Positions 55,365-64,000 of a stretch of DNA of 64,000 bases are shown piece after piece. The stretch lies in NCBI RefSeq assembly GCF_011030405.1, contig NZ_JAAJTJ010000001.1, forward strand, positions 248,001 through 312,000, in the 5' to 3' direction. This DNA comes from Parapedobacter sp. SGR-10 (GTDB lineage: Bacteria > Bacteroidota > Bacteroidia > Sphingobacteriales > Sphingobacteriaceae). The notes beneath the pieces are model-generated. The model worked only from the letters and a program-made list of their open reading frames with translations. It did no database searches and was not told where the DNA came from. The position numbers were made by a program, and so were the translations under genes. Position 1 is the stretch's first letter, and each line of letters starts with the position of its first letter.

Positions 55365-58300
55365 TTATAGATTAACAGATAGGCCCAATGATAACGTCTT
55401 GCTCAGCCCGTACTCTTTTCCATCCGGATTGCCCATCTCCGGATCCCAAAGCTTGAACTTGGAGAACGTAAGCAGGTTGGTTCCCACAAAAAACAGACGT
55501 ACATTGTTCAACCGTGCTCTGTTGACCAGATGCTTGGGCAGCGAGTACCCGATATCCAGGTTTTTAAGCCGCATGTAGGCTCCATTCCGGAGCCAATATG
55601 TCGAAGCTCGGTTGTTGTTCGAATTGTTGCCGTATGTAAGACGGGGATATTCGGCATTCGGGTCCTCGTTGACACCCAGTATCCATCGGTTGCTGTTGGC
55701 CAGGTCCATCAGCACATTGCCCCAGCCATCGCCGCCCTGAAACATGTAGACCGTGGAACCGTTGATAAAGTAGGTCGATTTGCCCGCTCCCTGAAACAGT
55801 ACATTGACATCGATACCTTTCCACTTTGCTGACAGGCCGAAACCGTAGATGAGGTTAGGCCGTCTAGTAGCGCCGATAGCGACCCTGTCCGCGTCGTTCA
55901 CGACGCCGTCACCGTTGACATCCTTGTACTTGATGTCTCCCGGCATCACCTCTCCGTATGTCTGTGTAGGGCTGTTGCGGATATCGTCATAATCCTTGAA
56001 GAGGCCTAAGGCCACAAGTCCCCTTGCCTGATCGACCCGATGCCCCTCCTCCAGACTGTAAGCATAAATCGTATTCTGCTCGTCCCGTTCTAATATTTCG
56101 TTTTTACTGTATGTGATATTTCCGCGAAAGGTCAGATCTACCGCATTGAACTTTTGCTTAATGTTCAGGTTTCCGTCAAATCCTCTCGATTTCACGACAC
56201 CCACATTGGCCTTAGGCCAACGATAGTACACATCTTTATTGTTTTCCCTGACTTTTTCACTGCCCAGTCCCACATACGTAGGCAGGTAATCACGCCTCAT
56301 ATAGATACCGTCCCGACGCTCGTGGAAGAGATCCAATACACCCGATATCTTATCGTTCAAGAAAGAAAAATCAAATCCAAGATCTTTTTTGGTAGCGACT
56401 TCCCAGGAAACATCGGGCGATGATATCTGCTTGTACCGCATACCCGCCCAAGAGTTGGACGATTGATAATCCCCAAACTGATATCCTCCACCGGTCATTT
56501 GGTCAATCGAGTACAGGTAGGGAAAACGTTCGTCGCCCAAACGGTCATTTCCGGTCTTACCGTGCGAATAGCGTATCTTGAACATATCGACCCAAGTAGC
56601 ATCTTTCAGAAAAGACTCTTCCGCTACGTTCCATGCCGCCGAAAAGGCCGGAAAGAAGCCAAAGCGGTGGTCTTTGTGAAAATTTTCAGATCCGGTATAG
56701 CCAAAGTTGAAATCCGCGAAATAACGGCTGCCAAAATTGTAGCTCACTCGTCCGGAAAATCCCTGTATACGCTTGGCAATACCGTTTTTGAGTTCTGTGC
56801 CGAGTCCCTGCGTGAATACCTCGGACGATTGCATATATTTGGCCACCGCGCCGAAATGATGCCGCCCCAAATTGCTGTTGTACAACAGGTCCCACTCAAA
56901 GAAGTCTCTCCGTGTACCCTCAGAACTAGAAGCCTGTATCATTTTCATTTCTTCGGCTGTACGCGAGAAGACGAGTTCTCCCTGGTTACGGAACCGCTCG
57001 ATACGCCAGGTTTCCGGCCGCTTGATACGGTATATGGAGTTCCAGTTTTTGGTATCATAGCCAAAGCGGCCGACGAAGCGCAGCCCGGAGGTAATAAAAT
57101 CCAACTTCTGCTCCAGATTCAACGTGGTCTGTATATTATTGTCCCAGTTTTCGCGGTACCCGGTCATCGTACCCTGCACCCAGGGATTGAGGTTGTCGTC
57201 ATTTCCGGTCCAGGACGGTATACGTCCATCCGAATAGGTCAACGGCATCATCACCGGGTTATAGCCCATGAGCGAAGTCCAGATGGCTTTGGTCCCCACC
57301 CCGGGGTCATTCTCTTTACGCAGCGAACCGGATACGCCCGCCCGCAAGAGGGTCGTCTTCGTAATGTCCATATCCACATTCATCCGATAGGTATATCGCT
57401 TGTAGTTGGAATTGGTATTGTAATCCTGCATCGCCTGATCCACCTTGTACATACCCTGTTGGTCGTGATAGGATCCTCCTACGTAATAGCGTGCTGTCCT
57501 GCCGCCACCGCTCAGGCTCAGCTGGCTACGGTTACTGTAGGTGGCATCCCGTAGCAATATGTCCATCCAGTCCACATTAGGCAGCAGGTCCGGATCCAGT
57601 CCCAGACGCAGGATCTCCAATTCAGCCTGCGAGTATAAGGGTTCCTGATTGCGGGTAGTCTTGGCTTCATTGGCCATGCTGGCATAGGTATAGCCATCCG
57701 CAAATTTCGGCAGCTGGGTAAAAGAGCTACGAAAGCCCTCTACCTTGGCATTGATATTGATCTTCCCTTCTTTTCCCCGCTTGGTATTGATCAGTACCAC
57801 GCCGTTGGCTCCGCGGCTACCATAGATGGCCGTAGCAGATGCATCTTTGAGAAGGGTAAAGGATTCCACATCCTCGACGTTGATCTCGTTCATATCCCGC
57901 TCAAAACCATCCACCAAGATCAGTGCCGAGTTGCTCGCTCCAAACGTAGATATACCGCGTATCCAGAACTCGGACACCTCTCCCGGACGGCCGGATGACT
58001 GCATCGCCAGGATACCCGGTACCTGCCCGGCCAGTGCATCGGCCATGGAGCTGGAGGGATTGGATTTCAGCCGCTCTACGTCGACCGTCGTGATCGCACC
58101 GGTCACCGCTATCCGCCGCTGATTGCCCGTAGCCGTCACGACGACCTGATCGATCACAGAAGCGCCCGACTCCTGCATCTTCACATTGATCTCCATTTGC
58201 GTATTGAACAGTATCTCTTGTTTGTCATACCCTACAAAGCTGAAAACAAGTGTCTGAAAACGCTGTACTTTGATACTGTACTTTCCGGCATTGTCTGTCC

Positions 58301-58490
58301 TCGCCCCCAATCCGGGCACATTGAGGATAGACACGCTCACCCCCGGAAGGGGCTCATCGTTCACATCCGTAACAATACCGGAAATGGTCACTTCCTCTTG
58401 TACGACCTGTTGCACAGTCTCCTGTGCACGAGCATACGGACAGCTCACAGCCGACAGGGCAAGCCCTATAAATACTACAAGTTTATTCAT
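55365..58490 (-). CDS. SusC/RagA-type TonB-dependent outer-membrane transporter (PUL2)
   Basis: This is 1041 aa from MNKLVVFIGLALSAVSC; the longer frame start at 58565 adds a charged stretch that would hide the signal peptide. It has a carboxypeptidase-regulatory-like domain (residues ~35-108), VIDQVVVTATG (a SusC-like TonB-box region), a plug with AGQVPGILAMQSSGRPGEV, EFWIRGISTFGASNSALILVDG and DVESFTLLKDASATAIYGSRGANGV, then a barrel ending LSLGLSVNL. It imports surface oligosaccharides with the SusD encoded 13 bp downstream. Confidence 0.95.
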   Translation of the reverse strand: MNKLVVFIGLALSAVSCPYARAQETVQQVVQEEVTISGIVTDVNDEPLPGVSVSILNVPGLGARTDNAGKYSIKVQRFQTLVFSFVGYDKQEILFNTQMEINVKMQESGASVIDQVVVTATGNQRRIAVTGAITTVDVERLKSNPSSSMADALAGQVPGILAMQSSGRPGEVSEFWIRGISTFGASNSALILVDGFERDMNEINVEDVESFTLLKDASATAIYGSRGANGVVLINTKRGKEGKININAKVEGFRSSFTQLPKFADGYTYASMANEAKTTRNQEPLYSQAELEILRLGLDPDLLPNVDWMDILLRDATYSNRSQLSLSGGGRTARYYVGGSYHDQQGMYKVDQAMQDYNTNSNYKRYTYRMNVDMDITKTTLLRAGVSGSLRKENDPGVGTKAIWTSLMGYNPVMMPLTYSDGRIPSWTGNDDNLNPWVQGTMTGYRENWDNNIQTTLNLEQKLDFITSGLRFVGRFGYDTKNWNSIYRIKRPETWRIERFRNQGELVFSRTAEEMKMIQASSSEGTRRDFFEWDLLYNSNLGRHHFGAVAKYMQSSEVFTQGLGTELKNGIAKRIQGFSGRVSYNFGSRYFADFNFGYTGSENFHKDHRFGFFPAFSAAWNVAEESFLKDATWVDMFKIRYSHGKTGNDRLGDERFPYLYSIDQMTGGGYQFGDYQSSNSWAGMRYKQISSPDVSWEVATKKDLGFDFSFLNDKISGVLDLFHERRDGIYMRRDYLPTYVGLGSEKVRENNKDVYYRWPKANVGVVKSRGFDGNLNIKQKFNAVDLTFRGNITYSKNEILERDEQNTIYAYSLEEGHRVDQARGLVALGLFKDYDDIRNSPTQTYGEVMPGDIKYKDVNGDGVVNDADRVAIGATRRPNLIYGFGLSAKWKGIDVNVLFQGAGKSTYFINGSTVYMFQGGDGWGNVLMDLANSNRWILGVNEDPNAEYPRLTYGNNSNNNRASTYWLRNGAYMRLKNLDIGYSLPKHLVNRARLNNVRLFFVGTNLLTFSKFKLWDPEMGNPDGKEYGLSKTLSLGLSVNL

Positions 58491-58515
58491 TATTTTTGTC
58501 GTTAAATTGGTTCTT

Positions 58516-59910
58516 CTATTCTTCCTCTCTTGCAATTTTGCGGATGATCCAGTTGTTCTTATCACCTATATAAAAACATTTCCGGGCCTCATCATAGGCA
58601 ATGGCTTTCGGCCCGTTGAAACGTGCCTCCAGGCGCAGGTCGCCGTTGGCGTAACCTTCCGCCCCATTGTTGCCACGTCCGGCAAAGGTGCTTACCCGCC
58701 CAAGTGAAGTAAGTTTGCGGATGCAGTGATTGTACTGATCACAGAAATAATAATCGTACTGCTCGCCGCCCAGACTTTCATAATCGGGATTCTTGACAAA
58801 TACGCCCTGCGCGGGATTTCGCAACCGGGCATTGGTACCTACACCGTCTACATAACCATCACTTTGGGCCGAGCCTGCCACAGGGTACGGTCTCTTGAAA
58901 GTCTTCGCAATCGGATCATAATCGCTGCGCAGGATATAATGGTGTTCATAATTGGTAAAATAGGCATATTCTCCCGAAGGGTGGATGACAATGAAAACTG
59001 CCGTTGACGGGAAAGGGTTGGCAAAGGCCAGTTTACTTTCACCGGTTGCGAAATCATAACGCCATATTTCTCCCGCACGAAAGATAGAATAGTACATCTC
59101 ACCGTTCACGGGATGTACCGCCGCACCGTTGACCCCTCTTGCCACCCTGTCAACGACCTGGCTTGATGTAAAATTGGACGAACGCGAAAATACATAAAAC
59201 GCATTTTTCGTGTCAGAGGCATGGTTTTCCGCGGTCACCAGATCCTGGTCACCGTCAAGTCTCCAGGTCATGACAGATTTGCGACCTACGCCCTGTGTCT
59301 TGAAATAATATGCATACTTTTCCTCCAGATCGATCTTACGCGCAGAATTGCTTTCAGCCGCCACATAGAGGTGATTGGGATTCTTCGGATCCAGGGTAAA
59401 CCAGGTCATTTCCTTGAACGCACCGCAGTCACCAAATGGCCCTTCTTTCTCCTCAAACTGGCTGCCAATCTCGTAGTAGGTACCCACCAGATCCGAAACA
59501 AGCCATTTCTTCTCGTAGACAAACACCGCCGGTGCTTCCCCGTGCGCAAGTTCCTCTTCGCCGCTCTCGTCCATCACATACACCTGTACATCCCCGTCGA
59601 AAGCCCCGGACGGGACAATGCAATACAAGGCATTACCTTGGACACTGACAACTTTAGCTGTTTTGCCTCCGATAACGACTTTGACCTGAGACGGATCGTT
59701 GCCGAAATTGTCCCCATAGATCACCAGATTGCTCCCCGCTCCACCTTCTTTCGGAAGAAAGTCCGTGACCAGCAACGGCTTTGAAGGATCATAAGCTACT
59801 GCCTGCTCTTCGCTGCCGACGTCCTTGCATTGCACACAGCAGAGCACAATCAATGCAACCCATATCCCTTGGATCGGCCAACATCTCCTATTGGTTTTAT
59901 TTACTTCCAT
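58516..59910 (-). CDS. IPT/TIG-NHL surface lipoprotein (PUL2)
   Basis: A 464-aa lipoprotein (ALIVLCCVQCKDVG). Residues ~45-130 are an IPT/TIG Ig-like domain (DFLPKEGGAGSNLVIYGDNFGNDPSQVKV split by a loop), and the rest is an NHL-like beta-propeller (GTNARLRNPAQGVFV, YYFCDQYNHCIRKLTSLGRV, GPKAIAYDEARKCFYIGDKN). Such proteins bind glycans at the surface next to SusC/SusD. It is the first gene of PUL2, 25 bp before susC. No catalytic residues are visible. Confidence 0.85.
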   Translation of the reverse strand: MEVNKTNRRCWPIQGIWVALIVLCCVQCKDVGSEEQAVAYDPSKPLLVTDFLPKEGGAGSNLVIYGDNFGNDPSQVKVVIGGKTAKVVSVQGNALYCIVPSGAFDGDVQVYVMDESGEEELAHGEAPAVFVYEKKWLVSDLVGTYYEIGSQFEEKEGPFGDCGAFKEMTWFTLDPKNPNHLYVAAESNSARKIDLEEKYAYYFKTQGVGRKSVMTWRLDGDQDLVTAENHASDTKNAFYVFSRSSNFTSSQVVDRVARGVNGAAVHPVNGEMYYSIFRAGEIWRYDFATGESKLAFANPFPSTAVFIVIHPSGEYAYFTNYEHHYILRSDYDPIAKTFKRPYPVAGSAQSDGYVDGVGTNARLRNPAQGVFVKNPDYESLGGEQYDYYFCDQYNHCIRKLTSLGRVSTFAGRGNNGAEGYANGDLRLEARFNGPKAIAYDEARKCFYIGDKNNWIIRKIAREEE

Positions 59911-60753
59911 AAACGTTTTATATTGGTTAAATTTTCTCTTTGTCTGTTGTATTCATGACTTCCCTTACAATTGATACAGCCAGAGCGTACGCAGGCCTTA
60001 TACGACAGCTTCACGATCAAAACAAACAATTCATATGCGCGATATAATCATATCGTCTATGCCCCTCAGCACTACGGGTAATCAGTTCAAAAAAACGCTC
60101 TAATCCAATGTTTATCTTAACAAAAGCAAGTGAGATGTTTTAGATTTACCTAGTTAGCCGGCCTCATTTAATCATCACTATCTGCGATCTCTAATTGTTA
60201 ATACAATTTTAGACAAAGACTATGTAAATAATCAGTTAAATTGTCTCATTTTTTTGCATTATTGTATCATCCGATTGCTACTGGGGCATAGCTATAAACA
60301 AATAGATATTTTTAATTAATAGAAATTCTATAATATTTATATTATATACAACAAAATGCTTTATCTAAAAAAGCAAGCACATCTGCACACCTGCTTACCA
60401 ATAGGCAGGCGTGCAGTATCTAGCGTAGTAAAAATGAGGAAAGTGCTAACTAAATCCTCTATTGTCATGCTGACGATAGGAATTGCAAAGCAATCATTCA
60501 TGCCATTGAACCGAGCATAGCGAACTCATTGATGCCATGAGGAACAGACAAAGATCAATAAAGCTAACACAAATGAATAACCATCTGTTTATGTATGCTT
60601 ATTAGATTATCTTCGATGAGCCCTTCGGGGTTCCTCCTATTCCTGAACGTATTCGGGACAGGCTGTCGGAATGACAAACTATCTCTATCAGGGTTGCGTA
60701 CGGGGCTGTGGGGCTGATAAAAAAAACGCACATAATGCACAACGGGTAGTATA
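59911..60753. other. 843-bp AT-rich intergenic region with dispersed repeats
   Basis: No credible gene. The left ~450 bp is AT-rich and must contain the PUL2 promoter on the minus strand; I found no clean CAAAnnTA word. The right half carries repeats: an imperfect hairpin at 60384-60415 (TGCACACCTGC and its near-complement), direct copies of ATTCATGCCATTGA and ATTGATGCCATGA at about 60498 and 60528, the word shared with 7546-7562, and the 45-bp repeat at 60631-60675. Confidence 0.6.
60631..60675 (-). repeat. Dispersed intergenic repeat, copy B
   Basis: A 45-bp word beginning TTCCTCCTATTCC and ending GTCGGAATGAC, the reverse complement of 19011-19055 at 40 of 45 positions. Here it is not inside a recognisable element with terminal repeats, so the repeat unit exists independently of MITE-like element 2. 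Confidence 0.6.
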
Positions 60754-61799
60754 CTATTCATATCTTATGATAGTCTTTCCATAAATAGATCCAATATTAC
60801 CAGTGATTTCCACAGGCCAGCCCGTATCATTGAAACGATATGTATAAGTATCCATTCCGTTGTTATCTTCTATGAAGATAGTTTTTGGTTCGGGCAAAAG
60901 ATCTGTATAATATAAAGATATACTGTGTCCGTTTCTGACAATACCTGGCAAGTCTGCATCTGTCCCCATATTTGCTAAATCGACATCGATCTCTGTCCTC
61001 ACAGTAGCAACACTGTGCTCTGGGACTACGGTAGATAGATCAAATGGATGAAAGCCCAATTGTTCGTACACTTTTGACAAGTAGTTCGGGTTTGATATAT
61101 ACGTGTACAAAACATCCAGATTATATCTATTGCCAGATGGAGTAGGATCGATTGGCAATGGACCTATCAAATATCCGCTCAATCGTGAAGCCGCCACATC
61201 ATTGCCTTCGTATCTGTAGTGTATTTCTTCTTCCAGTCCGATACTACCAACTTGGCCCCACATGGATCTCATTATCCTCCGATACTTTATTTTAAAGGGT
61301 TTCCGATGTGTTCCCTCATAACTATAGCTGGCCAACAATACACCTCCCATCATACTTTCATTCTCGTTACCTGTTCCGATCGTTTCTTCAACCGGAAACA
61401 AATAACGGCTTTTCTGATACAGACTATCCAGATATACTTCCTTAAGCCTTCCCTGACTATCCCAATAGTAGCTAAGTCGCTCTATGTATTCATTTCAAGG
61501 CGCTCACCCTTGTATTCTGTAGCGAGACGCGAATAGGCAACTTTTCCATTCGCCCCATAATAAAATACTTTATCGCCAATCTTTTGTATCCTGTCCTGTG
61601 CGTCATATTTAAAGGCAACTTTTGTAATTTGATTAATGATAGGACGCGGGAAGGGACTTTGTCCCTCTTGGATGACCACACGAGAGGTATTGGTCAAGCC
61701 GCTTTCAATGGAAATAATTTTACTTTCCCAAAAACTGTGATCATCTTTTTGGCAGGAAATGATCCCCAAAAAAAGAATACTATATATTAACCTTCTCAT
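60754..61799 (-). pseudogene. Frameshifted hypothetical lipoprotein gene
   Basis: The 5' piece (61482-61799) encodes a lipoprotein signal (SILFLGIISCQKDD) and a DUF-like repeat (KVAFKYDAQDRIQKI, KVFYYGANGKVAYSR), then hits TAG at 61482-61484. In another frame the code continues without a break from about 61494 to 60754 (YIERLSYYWDSQGRLKEVYL, then SYEGTHRKPFKIKY and DTYTYRFNDTGWPVEI). YYWDSQGRLKEV matches the YD-type rhythm of the first part, so one gene of ~345 codons was split by a single-base loss near 61485-61494. The whole looks like a YD-repeat-like surface lipoprotein. A sequencing error is the alternative. Function unknown. Confidence 0.75.
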
Positions 61800-61895
61800 A
61801 TTTTAATTGGTTATTAAATTGCAATAAAACAAAAATAAGGTTTTTCCCAGATAAAAAACCTTGCCATTTTACTTTTTACTTTTTACATTCATACC

Positions 61896-64000
61896 ATGAC
61901 TTCTATAGCCCCTCTCAAATTGCTGAAAGCCTCTGCAGGTTCGGGAAAGACGTTCAATCTGGCTGCCCATTACCTGACCCTACTTTTCGCACACGAATAC
62001 AAATACCGGGAAATACTCGCTGTCACCTTTACGAACAAGGCTACAGAGGAGATGAAAACCCGTATATTGGAAGTCTTGAAAGGGCTGGCACAAAACGATC
62101 CTGCAACATGGATCGATGATTACCGAAAGATCATCAGCCGTGCCTACCCCACCCTGTCCCCTTGGGAGCTACAGGAACGGGCCGACAGCATCTATCGGCG
62201 CATACTACACGATTACAGCCGTTTTTCGGTCAGCACCATAGATGGATTTGTTCAAAAGGTCATTCGCAGTTTTGCTTTTGAGTTGGGGCTGGACAGCAAC
62301 TATACCTTGGAAATGAACATCGACAAGGTCAAGGAAAGTCTTGTCGAACGATTGGACAAAGACCTGGACAGGAAGCCCGAACTCGTCGACTGGATCATAC
62401 AGCTAGCCAAAGAACGCATAGAAGATGACCGCAGTTGGAACTACAAAGGCGAACTGCTTGGCCTGGCCAGTGAAATATTCAAAGAACGCTTTGCCGACTT
62501 TGAAAAAGCGCTCTTAAAAATCGGACACGAAAATCTGGATAAGACTTTTGCGGACTATGCAAAAGATACACGCGCTTATATCCGCCAGGTCGAGGAGACT
62601 ATCGTACAAAAAGCCGGTGCAGTGCATCAGGCCTTTTTGAAAAGTAACCTGACTCCCGACGATCTCAAGCAAAAATCCAGAAACCCGCTCCTCACCAAAC
62701 TACCCAAGATCGTAAACAAGGAATTCCACGAAATTTCGGCCTTGGCAAAATTGATAGATCAACCTGCAAACTGGTTTCAGCCAAAGACAGATGAATCACC
62801 TTACTATACGATCAATCCATTGCTCAAAGAGTTGTACCACTACTATACCGCGCAACAGGCAGATTATATTCTCGCACAACAGTTCCAGAAAAATGTCTAT
62901 TACCTGCGGCTCATGCAAGAAATGGCCGCACTGCTAAAAACTTACCGGGACGAGACCGGGAGTCTATTGATCAGTGATGCACAGAGCCTGCTTTCGGGTA
63001 TTACCCAAGATGCAGGGGACAATCCGGCCTTTATCTGGGAAAAAATCGGCAACACATACAGGAATTTTCTTTTTGACGAATTCCAGGATACCTCTGTTGC
63101 ACAATGGGACAGCTTTAAATCCTTGGTACAAAATGCCCTCGCCTCACCAAGCCTACATACCATAGATCATCTGATCGTAGGCGACACCAAGCAATCCATC
63201 TATCGATGGAGAAACGGAGATTGGCGCATCCTGGAGAGTAAAGTCAAAGCACACTTGGGCGATTTCAACGTCGTAGACGACAATCTGGAAGAGAATTACC
63301 GAAGCAGCACCGAGATTATTGCTTTCAACAACAGGATATATGCACTCTTGCCAACGATGATCCAGCATAAGCTCAACAGCAACATCGAAACAACCGAAAG
63401 CCCCGAACTGCTGGCATGGTGGAGAGCGAGCAACTATGACAACATCATAGCCGATATCTATAAAAACACGGCACAGCACACCCATGCCCACACGATAGAA
63501 GGCGGCATCGTCAAGCTGGTCAAGATAACCAAACCGGAAGACGAAGACCGGATATTCAGTGATACTCTTTTTCAAGAATTGGCTATGGCCGATACCATTC
63601 GTGAGATACAGCGCATTACCTCCGAGTTATCATACGCTTACGGCGATATCGGTATATTGGTACGCCGCAATACCGAAGCTTCCATGCTTGTACAGGCACT
63701 GATGGAAGCCCAGATTCCTGTCGTATCGGGAGATGCTCTGATGCTGGCAGGCAACAGTGCCATACAGTTGCTTATCCACACCTTGTACACATTGGTTGGC
63801 TATGAGCAAAACATATCCCTGCACAAAGCTGAATGTCTGGCTCTTTACGCCCGGATCCAAGAAATAGACCTTGCTCCCGAAGCATTCCTTGACCTACAGA
63901 GCAAGACCTTAAAGCAACTTGGCGACTATCTCCCCAAAGCGCTTTGCGAACAAGCTCCGCAATGGATACAACTACCTCTTCCCGAATTGGTCGAACGGCT
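61896..64000 (+). CDS. UvrD/AddA-like helicase-nuclease, N-terminal part (truncated by window)
   Basis: This ORF begins ATG at 61896 (MTSIAPLKLLKASAGSGKTF) and stays open to the window end, about 701 codons. Motifs: Walker A ASAGSGKT (residues 12-19), AVTFTNKATEEMKTRI (motif Ia), STIDGFVQKVIRSFA, LFDEFQDTSVAQW (motif II, DEFQD), VGDTKQSIYRWRNGD (motif III) and EENYRSSTEII (motif IV). This is the AddA/RecB-like UvrD superfamily 1A arrangement of Bacteroidota; the nuclease domain would lie beyond the window. It would process double-strand breaks for recombination. It is divergent from the broken lipoprotein gene, with a 96-bp gap. Confidence 0.93.
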   Translation, partial: MTSIAPLKLLKASAGSGKTFNLAAHYLTLLFAHEYKYREILAVTFTNKATEEMKTRILEVLKGLAQNDPATWIDDYRKIISRAYPTLSPWELQERADSIYRRILHDYSRFSVSTIDGFVQKVIRSFAFELGLDSNYTLEMNIDKVKESLVERLDKDLDRKPELVDWIIQLAKERIEDDRSWNYKGELLGLASEIFKERFADFEKALLKIGHENLDKTFADYAKDTRAYIRQVEETIVQKAGAVHQAFLKSNLTPDDLKQKSRNPLLTKLPKIVNKEFHEISALAKLIDQPANWFQPKTDESPYYTINPLLKELYHYYTAQQADYILAQQFQKNVYYLRLMQEMAALLKTYRDETGSLLISDAQSLLSGITQDAGDNPAFIWEKIGNTYRNFLFDEFQDTSVAQWDSFKSLVQNALASPSLHTIDHLIVGDTKQSIYRWRNGDWRILESKVKAHLGDFNVVDDNLEENYRSSTEIIAFNNRIYALLPTMIQHKLNSNIETTESPELLAWWRASNYDNIIADIYKNTAQHTHAHTIEGGIVKLVKITKPEDEDRIFSDTLFQELAMADTIREIQRITSELSYAYGDIGILVRRNTEASMLVQALMEAQIPVVSGDALMLAGNSAIQLLIHTLYTLVGYEQNISLHKAECLALYARIQEIDLAPEAFLDLQSKTLKQLGDYLPKALCEQAPQWIQLPLPELVER

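Noticed and set aside
56463..57554. A 363-codon plus-strand ORF antisense to the PUL2 susC gene
   Set aside because: It lies wholly within the strongly supported susC frame and has no recognisable domain; long antisense frames are common over such genes.
60754..61401. An independent 215-codon gene starting at TTG 61401
   Set aside because: Coding continues upstream of that TTG in the same frame to about 61494, and the 5' half of the protein is in the adjacent frame; it is the tail of a broken gene.
1..64000. CRISPR arrays, tRNA or rRNA genes, prophage or integrative-element ends
   Set aside because: No regularly spaced repeats, no tRNA-like cloverleaf or CCA ends, no rRNA sequence, no integrase or phage structural genes were seen by eye; a dedicated search was not possible.

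Overview
The window is a chromosomal segment of a Bacteroidota bacterium, most likely of the Sphingobacteriaceae (Sphingobacterium/Pedobacter-like). The evidence is two SusC/SusD pairs, outer-surface lipoproteins, a propeller-type histidine kinase next to an AraC-type response regulator, DUF4292 and DUF1080 proteins, a PF12831-type oxidoreductase, TAnnTTTG promoter words and the absence of Shine-Dalgarno sequences. The genus is inference. No rRNA, tRNA, CRISPR array, integrase or intact transposase was seen.

Region 1 (1-10.8 kb) is housekeeping and cell envelope: the 3' part of tamB; on the minus strand a small conserved protein overlapping a 918-aa SF2 helicase that carries an unexpected hydrophobic segment; then a TPR protein, a LolB-like DUF4292 lipoprotein, an EnvC-like amidase activator with a metal-free LytM domain, tatA, and a LysM lytic transglycosylase.

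Region 2 (10.8-19.3 kb) is a uronate module around a divergent promoter: an ExuT-like transporter, mannonate dehydratase and an SDR fructuronate reductase on the minus strand, and KDG kinase and KDPG aldolase on the plus strand. It takes hexuronates to pyruvate and glyceraldehyde-3-phosphate. A PyrR-like phosphoribosyltransferase, purC and a lipoprotein aldose 1-epimerase follow. Two MITE-like elements with terminal inverted repeats and apparent target-site duplications (TTA and ATACATTA) lie in the next intergenic gap.

Region 3 (19.3-36 kb) holds a two-protein version of the usual one-protein hybrid sensor/regulator, then a long minus-strand run: GH2, a GMC oxidoreductase with its Tat-exported small subunit, a PF12831-type FAD oxidoreductase, a Gfo/Idh protein, a two-domain DUF1080 protein, a second Gfo/Idh protein and two GH43 lipoproteins. 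The redox, Gfo/Idh and DUF1080 set looks like a periplasmic route that oxidises glycosides at C3 and then cleaves the 3-keto-glycoside.

Region 4 (36-60 kb) is two polysaccharide utilisation loci (PULs) facing each other across one terminator at about 49.39 kb. PUL1 (plus strand) has SusC, SusD, a sulfatase, GH105, a GH130-like protein, GH105 with an N-terminal domain, a Big_2/discoidin lipoprotein and GH105. PUL2 (minus strand) has an IPT/NHL lipoprotein, SusC, SusD, a DUF1735-type lipoprotein, and a GH43 pair with the same order and types as the pair beside PUL1. With the uronate genes this fits a sulfated, uronic-acid-containing polysaccharide with arabinose or xylose (ulvan-like, rhamnogalacturonan/arabinan or arabinogalactan are candidates). 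No polysaccharide lyase is present, so the lyase that would feed GH105 must lie elsewhere.

Region 5 (60-64 kb) has an intergenic stretch rich in dispersed repeats, a lipoprotein gene broken by a frameshift, and the 5' part of an AddA/RecB-like UvrD helicase that runs off the right edge.
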